Shown here: piece after piece, positions 25,433 through 33,867 of the stretch | Layout of the letters: every line of letters starts with the position of its first letter | Numbering within the stretch: position 1 is the stretch's first letter | The notes under the pieces: model-generated | Seen by the model: only the letters and a program-made list of their open reading frames with translations | Database searches by the model: none | Told to the model about the DNA's origin: nothing | NCBI RefSeq assembly: GCF_002177115.1 | Contig: NZ_MVAG01000193.1 | Span: forward strand, 1-64,000 | Direction of reading: 5' to 3' | Length of the DNA: 64,000 nucleotides | Source of the DNA: Chryseobacterium mucoviscidosis | GTDB taxonomy: Bacteria; Bacteroidota; Bacteroidia; Flavobacteriales; Weeksellaceae | Program-made: the position numbers and the translations under genes

Positions 25433-26761
25433 ATGAATCATAAACCCGTTGAAGGTTTTTCCAAATTAACAAAACAGGGGAAAATCGACTGGCTCGTAAA
25501 CGAGTATCTTGAAGGAAACAAAGAATATCAAAATATATTAAACCAATACTGGAACGAAAATGCTGATTTGCAGAAACTTCACGATGAATTTTCTGAAAAT
25601 ACCATTTCCAATTTCTATATGCCTTACGGAATTGCTCCGAATTTCCTAATCGACGGAAAACTGTTTGCGCTTCCGATGGCAGTGGAAGAAAGTTCTGTAG
25701 TAGCGGCAGCTTCCAAGGCAGCAAAATTCTGGATCGATAAAGGTGGTTTTAAAACAACGATCATCAACAACGAAAAACTGGGGCATACCCACTTTATTTT
25801 TAATGTTGAATCTCATAAGTTACTTCATTTTTTCAATTTTAAACTGAAGAAGAAATTACTGGAGGCTACGGAAGACATCACGGCGAATATGAGAAAACGC
25901 GGTGGTGGAATTTTAGACATCAAATTGGTTGATAAAACGTCTGAAATGGCGAATTATTATCAATTGAAAGCAAGTTTCGACACCGTAGATTCGATGGGAG
26001 CCAACTTTATCAATTCCTGTCTGGAACAGTTCGGAAAAACATTGAAGCAGGAAGTGGTTATAAGCGAGGATTTTTCTCAGGAAGAAAAGAATTCTTTACA
26101 GATCGTAATGAATATTCTGTCCAATTTTACTCCGGATTGTATCGTAAGAGCTGAAGTTTCCTGTAAAATCGAAGATCTGAAAGACGACAGCGGAATTTCC
26201 AACGAAGAATTTGCATGGAAATTCAAACAGGCGGTAACGATTGCTGAAATTGAGCCTTTCCGTGCGACCACTCACAATAAAGGAATTATGAATGGAGTAG
26301 ATGCGGTTGTAATTGCAACAGGAAACGATTTCCGTGCAACAGAAGCCTGTGCTCACGCATACGCAGCGAGAAACGGAAGATATTCTTCTCTCACACATTG
26401 TACAACGGACAACGGAATTTTCAGATTCTGGATCGATCTTCCGATTTCGGTAGGGGTTGTTGGCGGTTTAACGAATCTTCATCCTTTGGTAAAATTCTCT
26501 TTGGCGCTTCTTGGAAAACCTTCTGCTCAGGAACTGATGAGTATTTTGGCGGTTTCCGGACTGGCTCAGAATTTTGGAGCATTACGTTCTTTGGTGACGA
26601 CTGGAATTCAAAAAGGGCATATGAAAATGCATTTGCTGAATATTTTGAACCAATTGGGTGCAACAGAAGAAGAAAAACAACATTTTGTGACGTATTTCAA
26701 AGATAAAACGGTGAGTCATCACGAAGTGATCAATGAGTTTAACCGAATGAGAGGACAATAA
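25433..26761 (+). CDS. hydroxymethylglutaryl-CoA reductase, degradative (class II) type
   Basis: A 442-aa soluble protein. EESSVVAAASKAAKFW holds the catalytic Glu; HNKGIMNGVDAVVIATGNDFRATEACAHAYAARNGRYSSLT holds the Lys, the MNG loop and the Asp; VSHHEVINEF near the C-terminus gives the catalytic His. It interconverts HMG-CoA and mevalonate. Flavobacteria make isoprenoids by the mevalonate pathway, so despite the class name it is probably biosynthetic. Its stop codon overlaps by 1 bp the ATG of a 51-aa membrane protein, which overlaps a DUF423 gene, giving a tightly packed three-gene operon. Confidence 0.92.
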   Translation: MNHKPVEGFSKLTKQGKIDWLVNEYLEGNKEYQNILNQYWNENADLQKLHDEFSENTISNFYMPYGIAPNFLIDGKLFALPMAVEESSVVAAASKAAKFWIDKGGFKTTIINNEKLGHTHFIFNVESHKLLHFFNFKLKKKLLEATEDITANMRKRGGGILDIKLVDKTSEMANYYQLKASFDTVDSMGANFINSCLEQFGKTLKQEVVISEDFSQEEKNSLQIVMNILSNFTPDCIVRAEVSCKIEDLKDDSGISNEEFAWKFKQAVTIAEIEPFRATTHNKGIMNGVDAVVIATGNDFRATEACAHAYAARNGRYSSLTHCTTDNGIFRFWIDLPISVGVVGGLTNLHPLVKFSLALLGKPSAQELMSILAVSGLAQNFGALRSLVTTGIQKGHMKMHLLNILNQLGATEEEKQHFVTYFKDKTVSHHEVINEFNRMRGQ

Positions 26762-26916
26762 TGTTTGGAATTATTGTAGCTGCTTTTATGCTGGGTTTTG
26801 GAATTTTTCTGAAACTGACCAAAAATCCGGGTTTCACCCAAAATAAAAAGTTCGCATGGATTTTTATCGGAATCGGACTCGTATCATTAATATTCAAGAT
26901 TTTAAATTATAAATGA
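26761..26916 (+). CDS. hypothetical small membrane protein, 51 aa
   Basis: Translation from ATG 26761 gives MFGIIVAAFMLGFGIFLKLT, then KNPGFTQNKKFA, then WIFIGIGLVSLIFKILNYK: two TM helices joined by a short basic loop. It overlaps the HMG-CoA reductase stop by 1 bp and the next ATG by 4 bp (ATGA), so translational coupling on both sides strongly suggests it is a real gene. I do not recognise a family. It is too short for most gene-calling thresholds. Confidence 0.7.
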   Translation: MFGIIVAAFMLGFGIFLKLTKNPGFTQNKKFAWIFIGIGLVSLIFKILNYK

Positions 26917-27299
26917 AAACAATAACATTAATTTTCGGAGCTGTTTACGGGATGCTTTCCGTTATTCTGGGAGCTTTCGGAGCGCACGCTTTAAAGAAAA
27001 TATTGTCTGTGGAAAGACTTGAAAGTTTTGAAACGGGAGTGAGATATCAAATGTATGCTGCATTTTTTCTTTTAATTGCAGGCTACATTTTAAAATTTGA
27101 AACCAAAACGGAAAACTGGATTTCGTGGTTCATGATTTTCGGGACAATGCTTTTCTCATTCAGTATTTATGGATTGAGTATGCAGGATTATTTCGGAATG
27201 AACCTGAAATTTCTCGGACCGATCACTCCGCTGGGAGGATTATTGATGATCCTGAGCTGGACTCTGTTGATCTTTTACTTCGTGAAAATGAAAGATTAG
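26913..27299 (+). CDS. DUF423 family membrane protein
   Basis: A 128-aa protein with four TM helices. The opening ITLIFGAVYGMLSVILGAFGAHALKKIL and GVRYQMYAAFFLLIAGYIL and the Gly-rich end FLGPITPLGGLLMILSWTLLIFY are standard for DUF423 (YgdD-like) proteins. Function is unknown in any species as far as I know. It is the last gene of the hmgA operon, with a 4-bp overlap with the gene before it. Confidence 0.88.
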   Translation: MKTITLIFGAVYGMLSVILGAFGAHALKKILSVERLESFETGVRYQMYAAFFLLIAGYILKFETKTENWISWFMIFGTMLFSFSIYGLSMQDYFGMNLKFLGPITPLGGLLMILSWTLLIFYFVKMKD

Positions 27300-27518
27300 A
27301 AATAAAGAAACTTCAGTTTGAGATAAAATTTAATGAATCACAAGGTTAGACAAGAGTTTAATTCTTCATTTTTCAGATATTTAAGTTAAACGAAGGCGTA
27401 AAACTTATCAAAGAAATACAAAACTTTGTATTTCATTACTAAACGAAGTGCCTTTGTTTTTCTTAAAATAATCTCCAAAAAATGAAACTTCTTTGTATTC
27501 TTTTGCGGCAAATTAATT

Positions 27519-27553
27519 AAAAAAGGAATTCTGACCGCAGAATTCCTTTTTTA
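27519..27553. terminator. bidirectional terminator
   Basis: AAAAAGGAATTC, loop, GAATTCCTTTTTT: A-run on one side and T-run on the other, between the DUF423 operon and the TolC-like gene, whose stop codon it touches. Confidence 0.85.
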
Positions 27554-29131
27554 TTACCTCAAAAAGTTCTCATTCAGCCATTTCAGCTTATTGTAGCTTT
27601 TCAGGAATTTAGCTTTCAGTTCAATGTTTTTTTCTCTCGCATCCAATAATTTATTTTCTCTGGAATTGATAAGGAACAAAGAACTTTCCCCATTGCTGAA
27701 CCTTGTTTCCTCCGCATTCAGAAGCCTTTGGTAATTATTCAGATTCTTGGTGGAAATATCAATCTGGGTGAAATAATTATTCACTTCATTTTTATAGGTT
27801 TCAATTTTCGTACTCAGTTCACGGGTTTTAAGCTGAGAATCCTGTTGGTTTTGAGAAATCTTCAGCTTGGCAATTTCATAATCTGCTCTTGCCTGTCTTT
27901 GAAATATGGGAATCTCCAGTTTTAGTCCGTACTGAAAATTATTATCAAACAAAGGAAGAAAATCGGCACGGTAATTTTCTTTATTGAAAAAATTATACGT
28001 AAAATCCAGTTTCGGAAGGAAGCTTTGCCATTTCAGTCTTTTTTCACTTTCGAGGATATTCTGTTTCTGAAAATAATATTCCAGTGAAGCGTGATTCTGA
28101 AGCTGTTTCGATTCTAAATTTTGCACCAGAAATTCATAATCGGAATATCCGGAATGCTCGTCAAGATTCGAAGATGGGAAAATAAGCTTTGAAATTTCAT
28201 AAAACTCTTGATTTTCTTTCCAGAGATACATCTGAAGTTCCTGCGTACTTTTCACAAAACTTAAATAAGCATCTCTTTCCTGAAGCTCAAAACTCTGCAA
28301 TTGCGAAGAGGCTTCTACTGTATCAATTGCCGGTCTTTCCCCGAATTCATAAGTTTTTTTGGTAAGATTAAGCCTTTTTCGGTTAATTTCTACCGCAGAT
28401 TTCTGCAATTTGTAGATCTCATAGTTTTTAACCCATTCCCAATACGTATTTTCAGCATCCAGAAGAAGCTCGTTGGTAAGAACGGTCTGTTCTGCTTCTG
28501 TCATTTTCAATCCGAATTTTGCCTGATCCAGCATGGCTCTTCTTTTATCATACAGAAGGTTTTTTGCCAAAGGAATCGTAACTCCGAATTGGTATAAACC
28601 TCCTTTTGTTTCGCTGCTGTTGAGTTTTTCGCCATCCAGATAATTGTAACTTCCGGTAATATCAATTCCGTACCAAGTCGGAATGCCGAGTTCTACATTT
28701 CGCTGTTCGTAATATTTTGTTCCGTCAATATTTTTCTCCCCCAGTTTTCCTGCAAGTATCGGATCAAAATTTCCTCTCGCCTTGGTAATTTCAGCATTGG
28801 CGATTTTATTCTGAAGCTGATATTTAAAAGCTAACGGATGATAATTCTTTACAATATTCAGAAATTCCTGATGCGAAAGCTTCAGAGAATCCTGCGCAAA
28901 GGAAAACTGAACACACAACAGAATGAGAAGTGCTGAAAATTTATTTTTTAATTTACTGTGACCAATAAAGGCTTCGATAAGCTCAGTCTGACAGCGTTTA
29001 AATAAATCAGTTAGTTTCAGAAATGTCATCCTGAGCTTGTCGAAGGATCGGTTGATTAAACTTCCTTTACTATTATTGATTTCTGAATATTGTCTGTAAC
29101 GATAAGTCAGATTATTTTTTAGCCTTTTCAT
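27554..29131 (-). CDS. TolC-family outer-membrane efflux protein with repeat-derived N-terminus
   Basis: A 525-aa frame. A signal peptide lies at residues 59-80 (KLKNKFSALLILLCVQFSFAQ), followed by the paired OEP helical repeats (HQEFLNIVKNYHPLAFKYQLQNKIANAEITKARGNFDP; DILRADYEIA-like segments). It forms the outer-membrane channel of the tripartite exporter encoded upstream. The 58 residues before the signal peptide include SFDKLRMT and are read from the REP-like palindrome at 28970-29047. No ATG lies between that element and the signal peptide; the available starts are 29131 (20-bp overlap with the hlyD-like gene) and an ATG inside the repeat (29029). How the leader is processed is unclear. 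Confidence 0.8.
   Translation of the reverse strand: MKRLKNNLTYRYRQYSEINNSKGSLINRSFDKLRMTFLKLTDLFKRCQTELIEAFIGHSKLKNKFSALLILLCVQFSFAQDSLKLSHQEFLNIVKNYHPLAFKYQLQNKIANAEITKARGNFDPILAGKLGEKNIDGTKYYEQRNVELGIPTWYGIDITGSYNYLDGEKLNSSETKGGLYQFGVTIPLAKNLLYDKRRAMLDQAKFGLKMTEAEQTVLTNELLLDAENTYWEWVKNYEIYKLQKSAVEINRKRLNLTKKTYEFGERPAIDTVEASSQLQSFELQERDAYLSFVKSTQELQMYLWKENQEFYEISKLIFPSSNLDEHSGYSDYEFLVQNLESKQLQNHASLEYYFQKQNILESEKRLKWQSFLPKLDFTYNFFNKENYRADFLPLFDNNFQYGLKLEIPIFQRQARADYEIAKLKISQNQQDSQLKTRELSTKIETYKNEVNNYFTQIDISTKNLNNYQRLLNAEETRFSNGESSLFLINSRENKLLDAREKNIELKAKFLKSYNKLKWLNENFLR
28970..29047. repeat. REP-like palindromic element, copy B, inside the tolC-like frame
   Basis: Arms CTTCGATAAGCTCAG and CTGAGCTTGTCGAAG with inner TGACA/TGTCA, same family as 6791-6867. 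The element keeps the reading frame open on the minus strand and encodes about 26 residues of the predicted N-terminus. Confidence 0.85.
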
Positions 29132-30428
29132 CTTTTGCAGATTTTTCGGTTTTTACTTCATAATAATCCGGCGGGAAACCGTTGATGTTTCGCCACAGTT
29201 CGTACCAGATCGGAACGTCATTAAGAATCGCAATTCCCTGAACTCCGGTTCCCATTTTGATTTTCGGAGGCCATTGTTTTTCATTTTTATCCTGAATCAC
29301 CAAGGCTTTGAACATTCCGTTTGCGCTGATGTTGTTTTCTACCGCAATTACTTTTCCTGCAAAGGTTCCATAGCTGGAATTCGGCCAACCGGAAAAGACA
29401 ATCGCCGGAAAACCATCGAAAATACACATTACACGTTGTCCTTCTTTTACCAGAGGCAAATCGACAGGTTTAATGTAAATTTCTACGGCATAATCTACTT
29501 TTTCCGGAACAATGATTCCGATGCTTTCACCATCTTTGAGGATTTCCCCGATTCCGGCTTTATTGATCTGTACTACCTGTCCGTCCTGAGAAGCAATCAC
29601 AAAATATAAGCCTTGTCTTGCGCGGTAATTGGCAACCTGATTTTCGAGTTTGGCAATATCACCATCGCTTCCCTCGATCTGTCCCATACTTTGGAAACGT
29701 TCTCCTTCCGTTTTGCTCAGTTTCTCATTATAATCCTGAATGGTAGCATTCTGTTCGATGTTTACATTCACGATTTCCTGTCGGGTTTGCGCCAGTTTAT
29801 TTTCGGTTGCCGTTTTTTTGGCTAAAGCATTTTGATAAGATACACTTCTCTGCTGAAATTGGGTGAGCGAAACCAAACCTTCATCATACATTTTCTTCTG
29901 CCTTTCGTATTGATCGGAACTCATTCTCAGCTCGTTTTTTGCTGCTTCCAGTTCGGCTTCTTCTCCGGCTAATTTATTATTGAGCTGACTGATTTTCACT
30001 TTAAGCTGACTCAATTTTAAATCTCTGGCGGAATTTAAAGCCTGCAACTGGCTATTGGTGGTTCCAACTTTGGCTTCGTAATAGTCTCTAACGCCTTTTT
30101 TGGCTTCTACCTGCATTTCGGTTCTTTTCACCAAAAGCGGATCCAGATAATCTTCTTTTACTTCGGAAAGCTGAAGAAGCGTATCGCCTTTTTTTACATA
30201 ATCCCCGTTTTTCACATACCATTTGATAATTCTTCCGGGAATCGGCGAATTTAGTTGTTGTGGACGCTGTTCCTGATAAAGCGTACTCACATTTCCCATT
30301 ACCTTAATATTTTGTGTCCACGGTAAAAACAGAGTGATAATTCCGCCAATCAGGATGAAAAGAAACCATCTTTTAACCCTTGATTTTCTGTGGATGTGGT
30401 ATATTTTATTGACTGACTGCAGTTCCAT
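29112..30428 (-). CDS. HlyD-family periplasmic adaptor (membrane fusion) protein
   Basis: A 438-aa protein. One N-terminal TM helix (RWFLFILIGGIITLFLPWT) is followed by a biotinyl-lipoyl-like half (SPIPGRIIKWYVKNGDYVKKGDTLLQL), a long coiled coil (about 95-260), the second lipoyl half (FVIASQDGQVVQINKAGIGEILKDGESIGIIVP) and a beta-barrel domain. It bridges an inner-membrane ABC exporter and a TolC channel. It begins 5 bp after the ABC gene and overlaps the TolC-like gene by 20 bp. This is an HlyD-type adaptor of ABC/type I export rather than an RND adaptor, judging by the ABC partner. Confidence 0.9.
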   Translation of the reverse strand: MELQSVNKIYHIHRKSRVKRWFLFILIGGIITLFLPWTQNIKVMGNVSTLYQEQRPQQLNSPIPGRIIKWYVKNGDYVKKGDTLLQLSEVKEDYLDPLLVKRTEMQVEAKKGVRDYYEAKVGTTNSQLQALNSARDLKLSQLKVKISQLNNKLAGEEAELEAAKNELRMSSDQYERQKKMYDEGLVSLTQFQQRSVSYQNALAKKTATENKLAQTRQEIVNVNIEQNATIQDYNEKLSKTEGERFQSMGQIEGSDGDIAKLENQVANYRARQGLYFVIASQDGQVVQINKAGIGEILKDGESIGIIVPEKVDYAVEIYIKPVDLPLVKEGQRVMCIFDGFPAIVFSGWPNSSYGTFAGKVIAVENNISANGMFKALVIQDKNEKQWPPKIKMGTGVQGIAILNDVPIWYELWRNINGFPPDYYEVKTEKSAKDEKAKK

Positions 30429-30433
30429 CTTTT

Positions 30434-32107
30434 TTAGTTTTTGTTAAATAATTTTTTCACATTTCCGTCTTCCACCTGAAGATGCTGATCGGCTTCCAGT
30501 ATTAGATTTTTGTTCTCCGAAACGATGATAATGGTTGTTTTTTCTTTCAGTTTTAAAAGATACTCCATCATTTTTGTTTTGAATTCATCGTTCATTCCGT
30601 CTAAAGGATCTTCAAGGATTAAAAGTCTTCTTTCGCCTGCCAAAGCTCTCAGAAGAAGAATTTTCTTTTTAGAGCTGAATGAAATTTCCGTATCGGTTTC
30701 GCTGATGTTGGTAAAGAATCCGTTGCTGAACTGGCTGGAGAAATCTTCGATGCCTATTTCTTCGGCAATTTCCAGAATCTGTTCTGCGGAGGTTTCATTC
30801 TGTCCGAGAATGATATTTTCGTAAACCGTTCCTTTGATGATCGTCATGTCTTCCAGGTACATCCCGATCTGGCTTCTTAGCGATACTTTATCAATATTTT
30901 TTAAAGGAATTTTATCAAATAAAATACTTCCGGAAGTGGGATCATAAAATCCGGTCATCATATTCAGCAGTAAAGATTTTCCTGCGCCGAGCTGCCCTGA
31001 AATGACAGTTAAACTATTTTCAGGAATCTTAAAATTGATGTTTTCCAGAATCTTGTGATGATCGTTGAAAGCAAAATTTACGTCTTTAAATTCAACTTCA
31101 AAACCGTCATTATTCTGATCGAAGGTAATTTCCCCGAATTTTTCTTCCTGAAGCGTGGTTACTTTATTCAGTTTTGCCAAAGCTGCAATCACGTCATAGT
31201 AACTTTCCAGACTGATGATAAGCTTTTCCACAGCCGCCATAATGCTCAGAACAACGATTTCCGTTGCGATAAACGCTCCGATGTTAAGCTGCTGATTCAC
31301 CAAAAGGTAAGTTCCGATAACGAGCATCACCAAAGTAATCACCACTTTAAAAGCAATAATGGTTTTATACTGGAAAACCAGAACGCGGAAGTGTGAGGTT
31401 CGGTCGTCGAGATATTTAACCACTCTTTCGTCGGTTCCTGAAAGATGTGCTCCTGTTTTTGAATTCAGCTTAAATGTTTTGATAGATGCGGCAATATCTT
31501 CAATCCAGGAAGCTACTTCATACTTTTTATCGCTTTCTTCAATGCTGGATTTAATTCCGCTTTCCATAGTAAATCTGAAAATAATGACCACACAGATCAC
31601 CACTAAAGCTCCAAACACCAAAAACCATGGATGGTAAAATGAAAGAAGCAGGATTCCGAATAAAATCTGGATGAGCGCAGTCGGAATTTCCAGTAAGATT
31701 TTAGAAATACCTTTCTGTAGATTCTGGGTGTCGAAAAAACGATTAACCAGTTCGGGAAGATAATATTTCCGTGTTGCTGAGAGATTCACTTTCGGAAGCT
31801 TTTCAGCAAAAGCAAGGGAAAATTCAACAAAAATTTTCTGCTGGATTTTTTCAATGATCTGCATTACTTTTAGCCTGAAATATCCGACAAGCCATGTTCC
31901 CAGAACCACAAAAGCAATCAGAATATAAATAGAAGTTGCCATCGTAGCTCCCATTACAAAACTGACGATAGACTGTATTCCCAGCGGAACGCTTAACTGA
32001 ACAAGACCATTCAGGATGGCGTAAAAATAAATGTTGGTAACATCTTTCTTTTCCTTCGTGACGTATTTGAAAAGATTGTAACCGTGCTGTTTAGGAGAAG
32101 TTTCCAT
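30434..32107 (-). CDS. ABC exporter subunit (TMD-NBD fusion) with degenerate ATPase motifs
   Basis: A 557-aa half-transporter. Six TM helices fill about residues 20-320, then a nucleotide-binding domain. Walker A is intact (GQLGAGKS, 371-378). The other motifs depart from consensus: the Q-loop Gln is Glu419 (MYLEDMTI), the signature LSGGQ is ISFSS (475-479), Walker B reads LLILED (Glu499-Asp500 in place of Asp-Glu), and the H-loop His position is Glu531 (IIIVSENKN). There is no N-terminal peptidase domain. It pairs with the HlyD- and TolC-like genes downstream as an export system. ATPase activity may be very low, or a partner subunit may be needed. Confidence 0.85.
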   Translation of the reverse strand: METSPKQHGYNLFKYVTKEKKDVTNIYFYAILNGLVQLSVPLGIQSIVSFVMGATMATSIYILIAFVVLGTWLVGYFRLKVMQIIEKIQQKIFVEFSLAFAEKLPKVNLSATRKYYLPELVNRFFDTQNLQKGISKILLEIPTALIQILFGILLLSFYHPWFLVFGALVVICVVIIFRFTMESGIKSSIEESDKKYEVASWIEDIAASIKTFKLNSKTGAHLSGTDERVVKYLDDRTSHFRVLVFQYKTIIAFKVVITLVMLVIGTYLLVNQQLNIGAFIATEIVVLSIMAAVEKLIISLESYYDVIAALAKLNKVTTLQEEKFGEITFDQNNDGFEVEFKDVNFAFNDHHKILENINFKIPENSLTVISGQLGAGKSLLLNMMTGFYDPTSGSILFDKIPLKNIDKVSLRSQIGMYLEDMTIIKGTVYENIILGQNETSAEQILEIAEEIGIEDFSSQFSNGFFTNISETDTEISFSSKKKILLLRALAGERRLLILEDPLDGMNDEFKTKMMEYLLKLKEKTTIIIVSENKNLILEADQHLQVEDGNVKKLFNKN

Positions 32108-32117
32108 TTGTGTTTTA

Positions 32118-32795
32118 TTATTTTATTAGGTTAAAGGTGATAAAACGCAGATAATCCAAAACATATTTTTTATGATCTATTCTGTCGATATGATTGTCGG
32201 TAAGTTTCGGAAGGTGTTCGCTGAAAAACTGCTGATCATGAGCGGTTTCCAGTAAGGTACTTGCAAGTGATTTCGGATAAGGAAAATCTGTTTTTGCTTC
32301 TGCAATGATTTCTCCGATAAATGCGCATAAACTTTTTAACGGACTGAAAACCATTTCTTTATTGATTTCGTCCACTTCTTTTACCAGATAAGCTTTGCTG
32401 CTTTCTGCAATAACGATGTTGTGAAGTTTTGTAAGATCATAATCTTCTATTTTATCATCAGTTTCATCATTATGCGTAATGATTTCGAGGATTTTTTCCA
32501 TTTTTTGCTGAGGTTCTTTAATTTCCTGAAGCCTCAGTTTGGAAATGAATTCAATGTAAGACCAATACCAGTTGAGAATATAGGTAAGAAGTTTATGCTT
32601 TGAAGAAAAATATCTGTAAACCGTTGCCTCTGTTGAATTGATCTTTTGGGCTAATTTTTTAAAAGTAAAACTTTCAAAACCGGTCTCGTAGATCAGTTCT
32701 ATTGAATTTTTTACAATGGCACGTCCGATCTCGCTGTTTTCGGGATCTTTAAGATATAAGTATTCGTTGACTTTAAATTTTACCTGAAATTCCAT
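32118..32795 (-). CDS. TetR-family transcriptional regulator
   Basis: A 225-aa protein. The N-terminal HTH is GFESFTFKKLAQKINSTEATVYRYFSSKHKLLTYIL (about 39-75); the helical C-terminal ligand domain has no recognisable family. It is the first gene of the export operon, 10 bp before the ABC gene, so it probably regulates its own operon in response to an exported or toxic compound. Its promoter (TTG-N19-TAAATTTG) is a perfect match to the Bacteroidota consensus, and a palindrome upstream (32878-32890) is a candidate operator. Confidence 0.88.
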   Translation of the reverse strand: MEFQVKFKVNEYLYLKDPENSEIGRAIVKNSIELIYETGFESFTFKKLAQKINSTEATVYRYFSSKHKLLTYILNWYWSYIEFISKLRLQEIKEPQQKMEKILEIITHNDETDDKIEDYDLTKLHNIVIAESSKAYLVKEVDEINKEMVFSPLKSLCAFIGEIIAEAKTDFPYPKSLASTLLETAHDQQFFSEHLPKLTDNHIDRIDHKKYVLDYLRFITFNLIK

Positions 32796-32812
32796 TTTTC
32801 ATTTTAGTATTA

Positions 32813-32842
32813 CAAATTTATAACTATTGTTTTTTGAAGCAA
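32813..32842 (-). promoter_or_regulatory. promoter of the tetR-ABC-hlyD-tolC operon
   Basis: On the minus strand TTG (32840-32842), 19 bp, TAAATTTG (32813-32820), then 17 bp to the ATG at 32795. Confidence 0.75.
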
Positions 32843-32877
32843 AACCCATACCATAAATATTTACATTATTATTGGTG

Positions 32878-32890
32878 ATAGTAATACTAT
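32878..32890. promoter_or_regulatory. candidate TetR operator palindrome
   Basis: ATAGTA-A-TACTAT is a perfect 6+1+6 palindrome in the divergent region between tetR and the carbonic anhydrase gene. A related half-site TAGTATTA lies at the tetR start side (about 32805). Assignment to this regulator is inference. Confidence 0.4.
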
Positions 32891-32983
32891 TATTTGGTAT
32901 AGTTTTTGTTATATTTATGAAAACATGAAAGACGGAAAAGCTGAACACCGTATTAAAAAGTAGGCAATTAAATAATTGAAAAA

Positions 32984-33757
32984 ATGAAACGAATTTTTTT
33001 ATTACTCTTTGCTTTTTTTGCACTCCCAACCTTTTCATTCGCACAGGTAACAAAACCGCAGAAAAATAAAAAAACAACGGCAAAAGTTGTGGATTCTGTG
33101 AAGTGGCGTGCAGAACATTATATTGTTAATCGTGATTCTGCTTATGCAGATCCAAGACTGGGTCTTAAAAAACTGCAAGGCGGAAACAAGAGATTTATTG
33201 AAGGGAAAAGTATAAAACCCCGACAAAACTATGAGACTATTAAAAAGCTGGAAAATGGTCAGGCTCCCTTTGCTATAATTGTAGGCTGTTCAGATAGCAG
33301 AGTACCCAATGAAATGATCTTCGATCAAGGTTTAGGGGATTTATTTATCATCAGAACGGCAGGTCAGGTTTCGGCTGCGGCGTCTTACGGAAGTATGGAG
33401 TTTGCGGTGTTGAAGCTAAAAACCAAATTAATCGTTGTACTGGGACACACAGAATGTGGTGCTGTTGCAGCCGCGGTGGAAAGACCGGAAAATGTTCCGG
33501 GACATATTGTTACTTTGATAAATGACATAAAACCTGCAGCCGTTAAAAGTTCTCATATGCATGGTGATCCGGTAAATAATGCAGTCCGCCAGAATGTAAT
33601 AGATCAGGTAAATTCTTTAAGGGATTTAGATCCTATTCTGCACAAAAAATATGTGGACGGAGAAATACTAATTGTGGGAGCTGTATATGATATCCATACA
33701 GGAAAAGTAGAGTTTTTACCGGAAACACTTGTGAATCTTCCCAAAGCTAAAAAATAA
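32984..33757 (+). CDS. exported beta-carbonic anhydrase
   Basis: A 257-aa protein. A signal peptide (1-20, ending FSFA) puts it in the periplasm. The zinc ligands and catalytic dyad are plain: Cys102-x-Asp104-x-Arg106 (CSDSR), His155 and Cys158 (GHTECGA). It hydrates CO2 to bicarbonate. Beta-type enzymes are usually cytosolic, and the exported form is less common, though known in several Gram-negative groups. The Lys-rich stretch after the signal (KPQKNKKTTAK) is a probable disordered linker. It is divergent from the tetR operon and may share the regulatory region. Confidence 0.9.
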   Translation: MKRIFLLLFAFFALPTFSFAQVTKPQKNKKTTAKVVDSVKWRAEHYIVNRDSAYADPRLGLKKLQGGNKRFIEGKSIKPRQNYETIKKLENGQAPFAIIVGCSDSRVPNEMIFDQGLGDLFIIRTAGQVSAAASYGSMEFAVLKLKTKLIVVLGHTECGAVAAAVERPENVPGHIVTLINDIKPAAVKSSHMHGDPVNNAVRQNVIDQVNSLRDLDPILHKKYVDGEILIVGAVYDIHTGKVEFLPETLVNLPKAKK

Positions 33758-33774
33758 ATAACTGAAAACATTGT

Positions 33775-33844
33775 ATGCGGGCTGAATTTTTCTTTCATAT
33801 TTAATTTTGATTCATATACTTTTACTTTTATCTACAGCCCGCAT
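33775..33844. repeat. inverted repeat with 50-nt spacer
   Basis: ATGCGGGCTG (33775-33784) and CAGCCCGCAT (33835-33844) are exact complements, separated by 50 nt of AT-rich sequence between the carbonic anhydrase and LRR genes. It could be a long-loop terminator or remnant of a small element. Confidence 0.5.
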
Positions 33845-33867
33845 TTGTTTAACTAAAACTTATCAAA

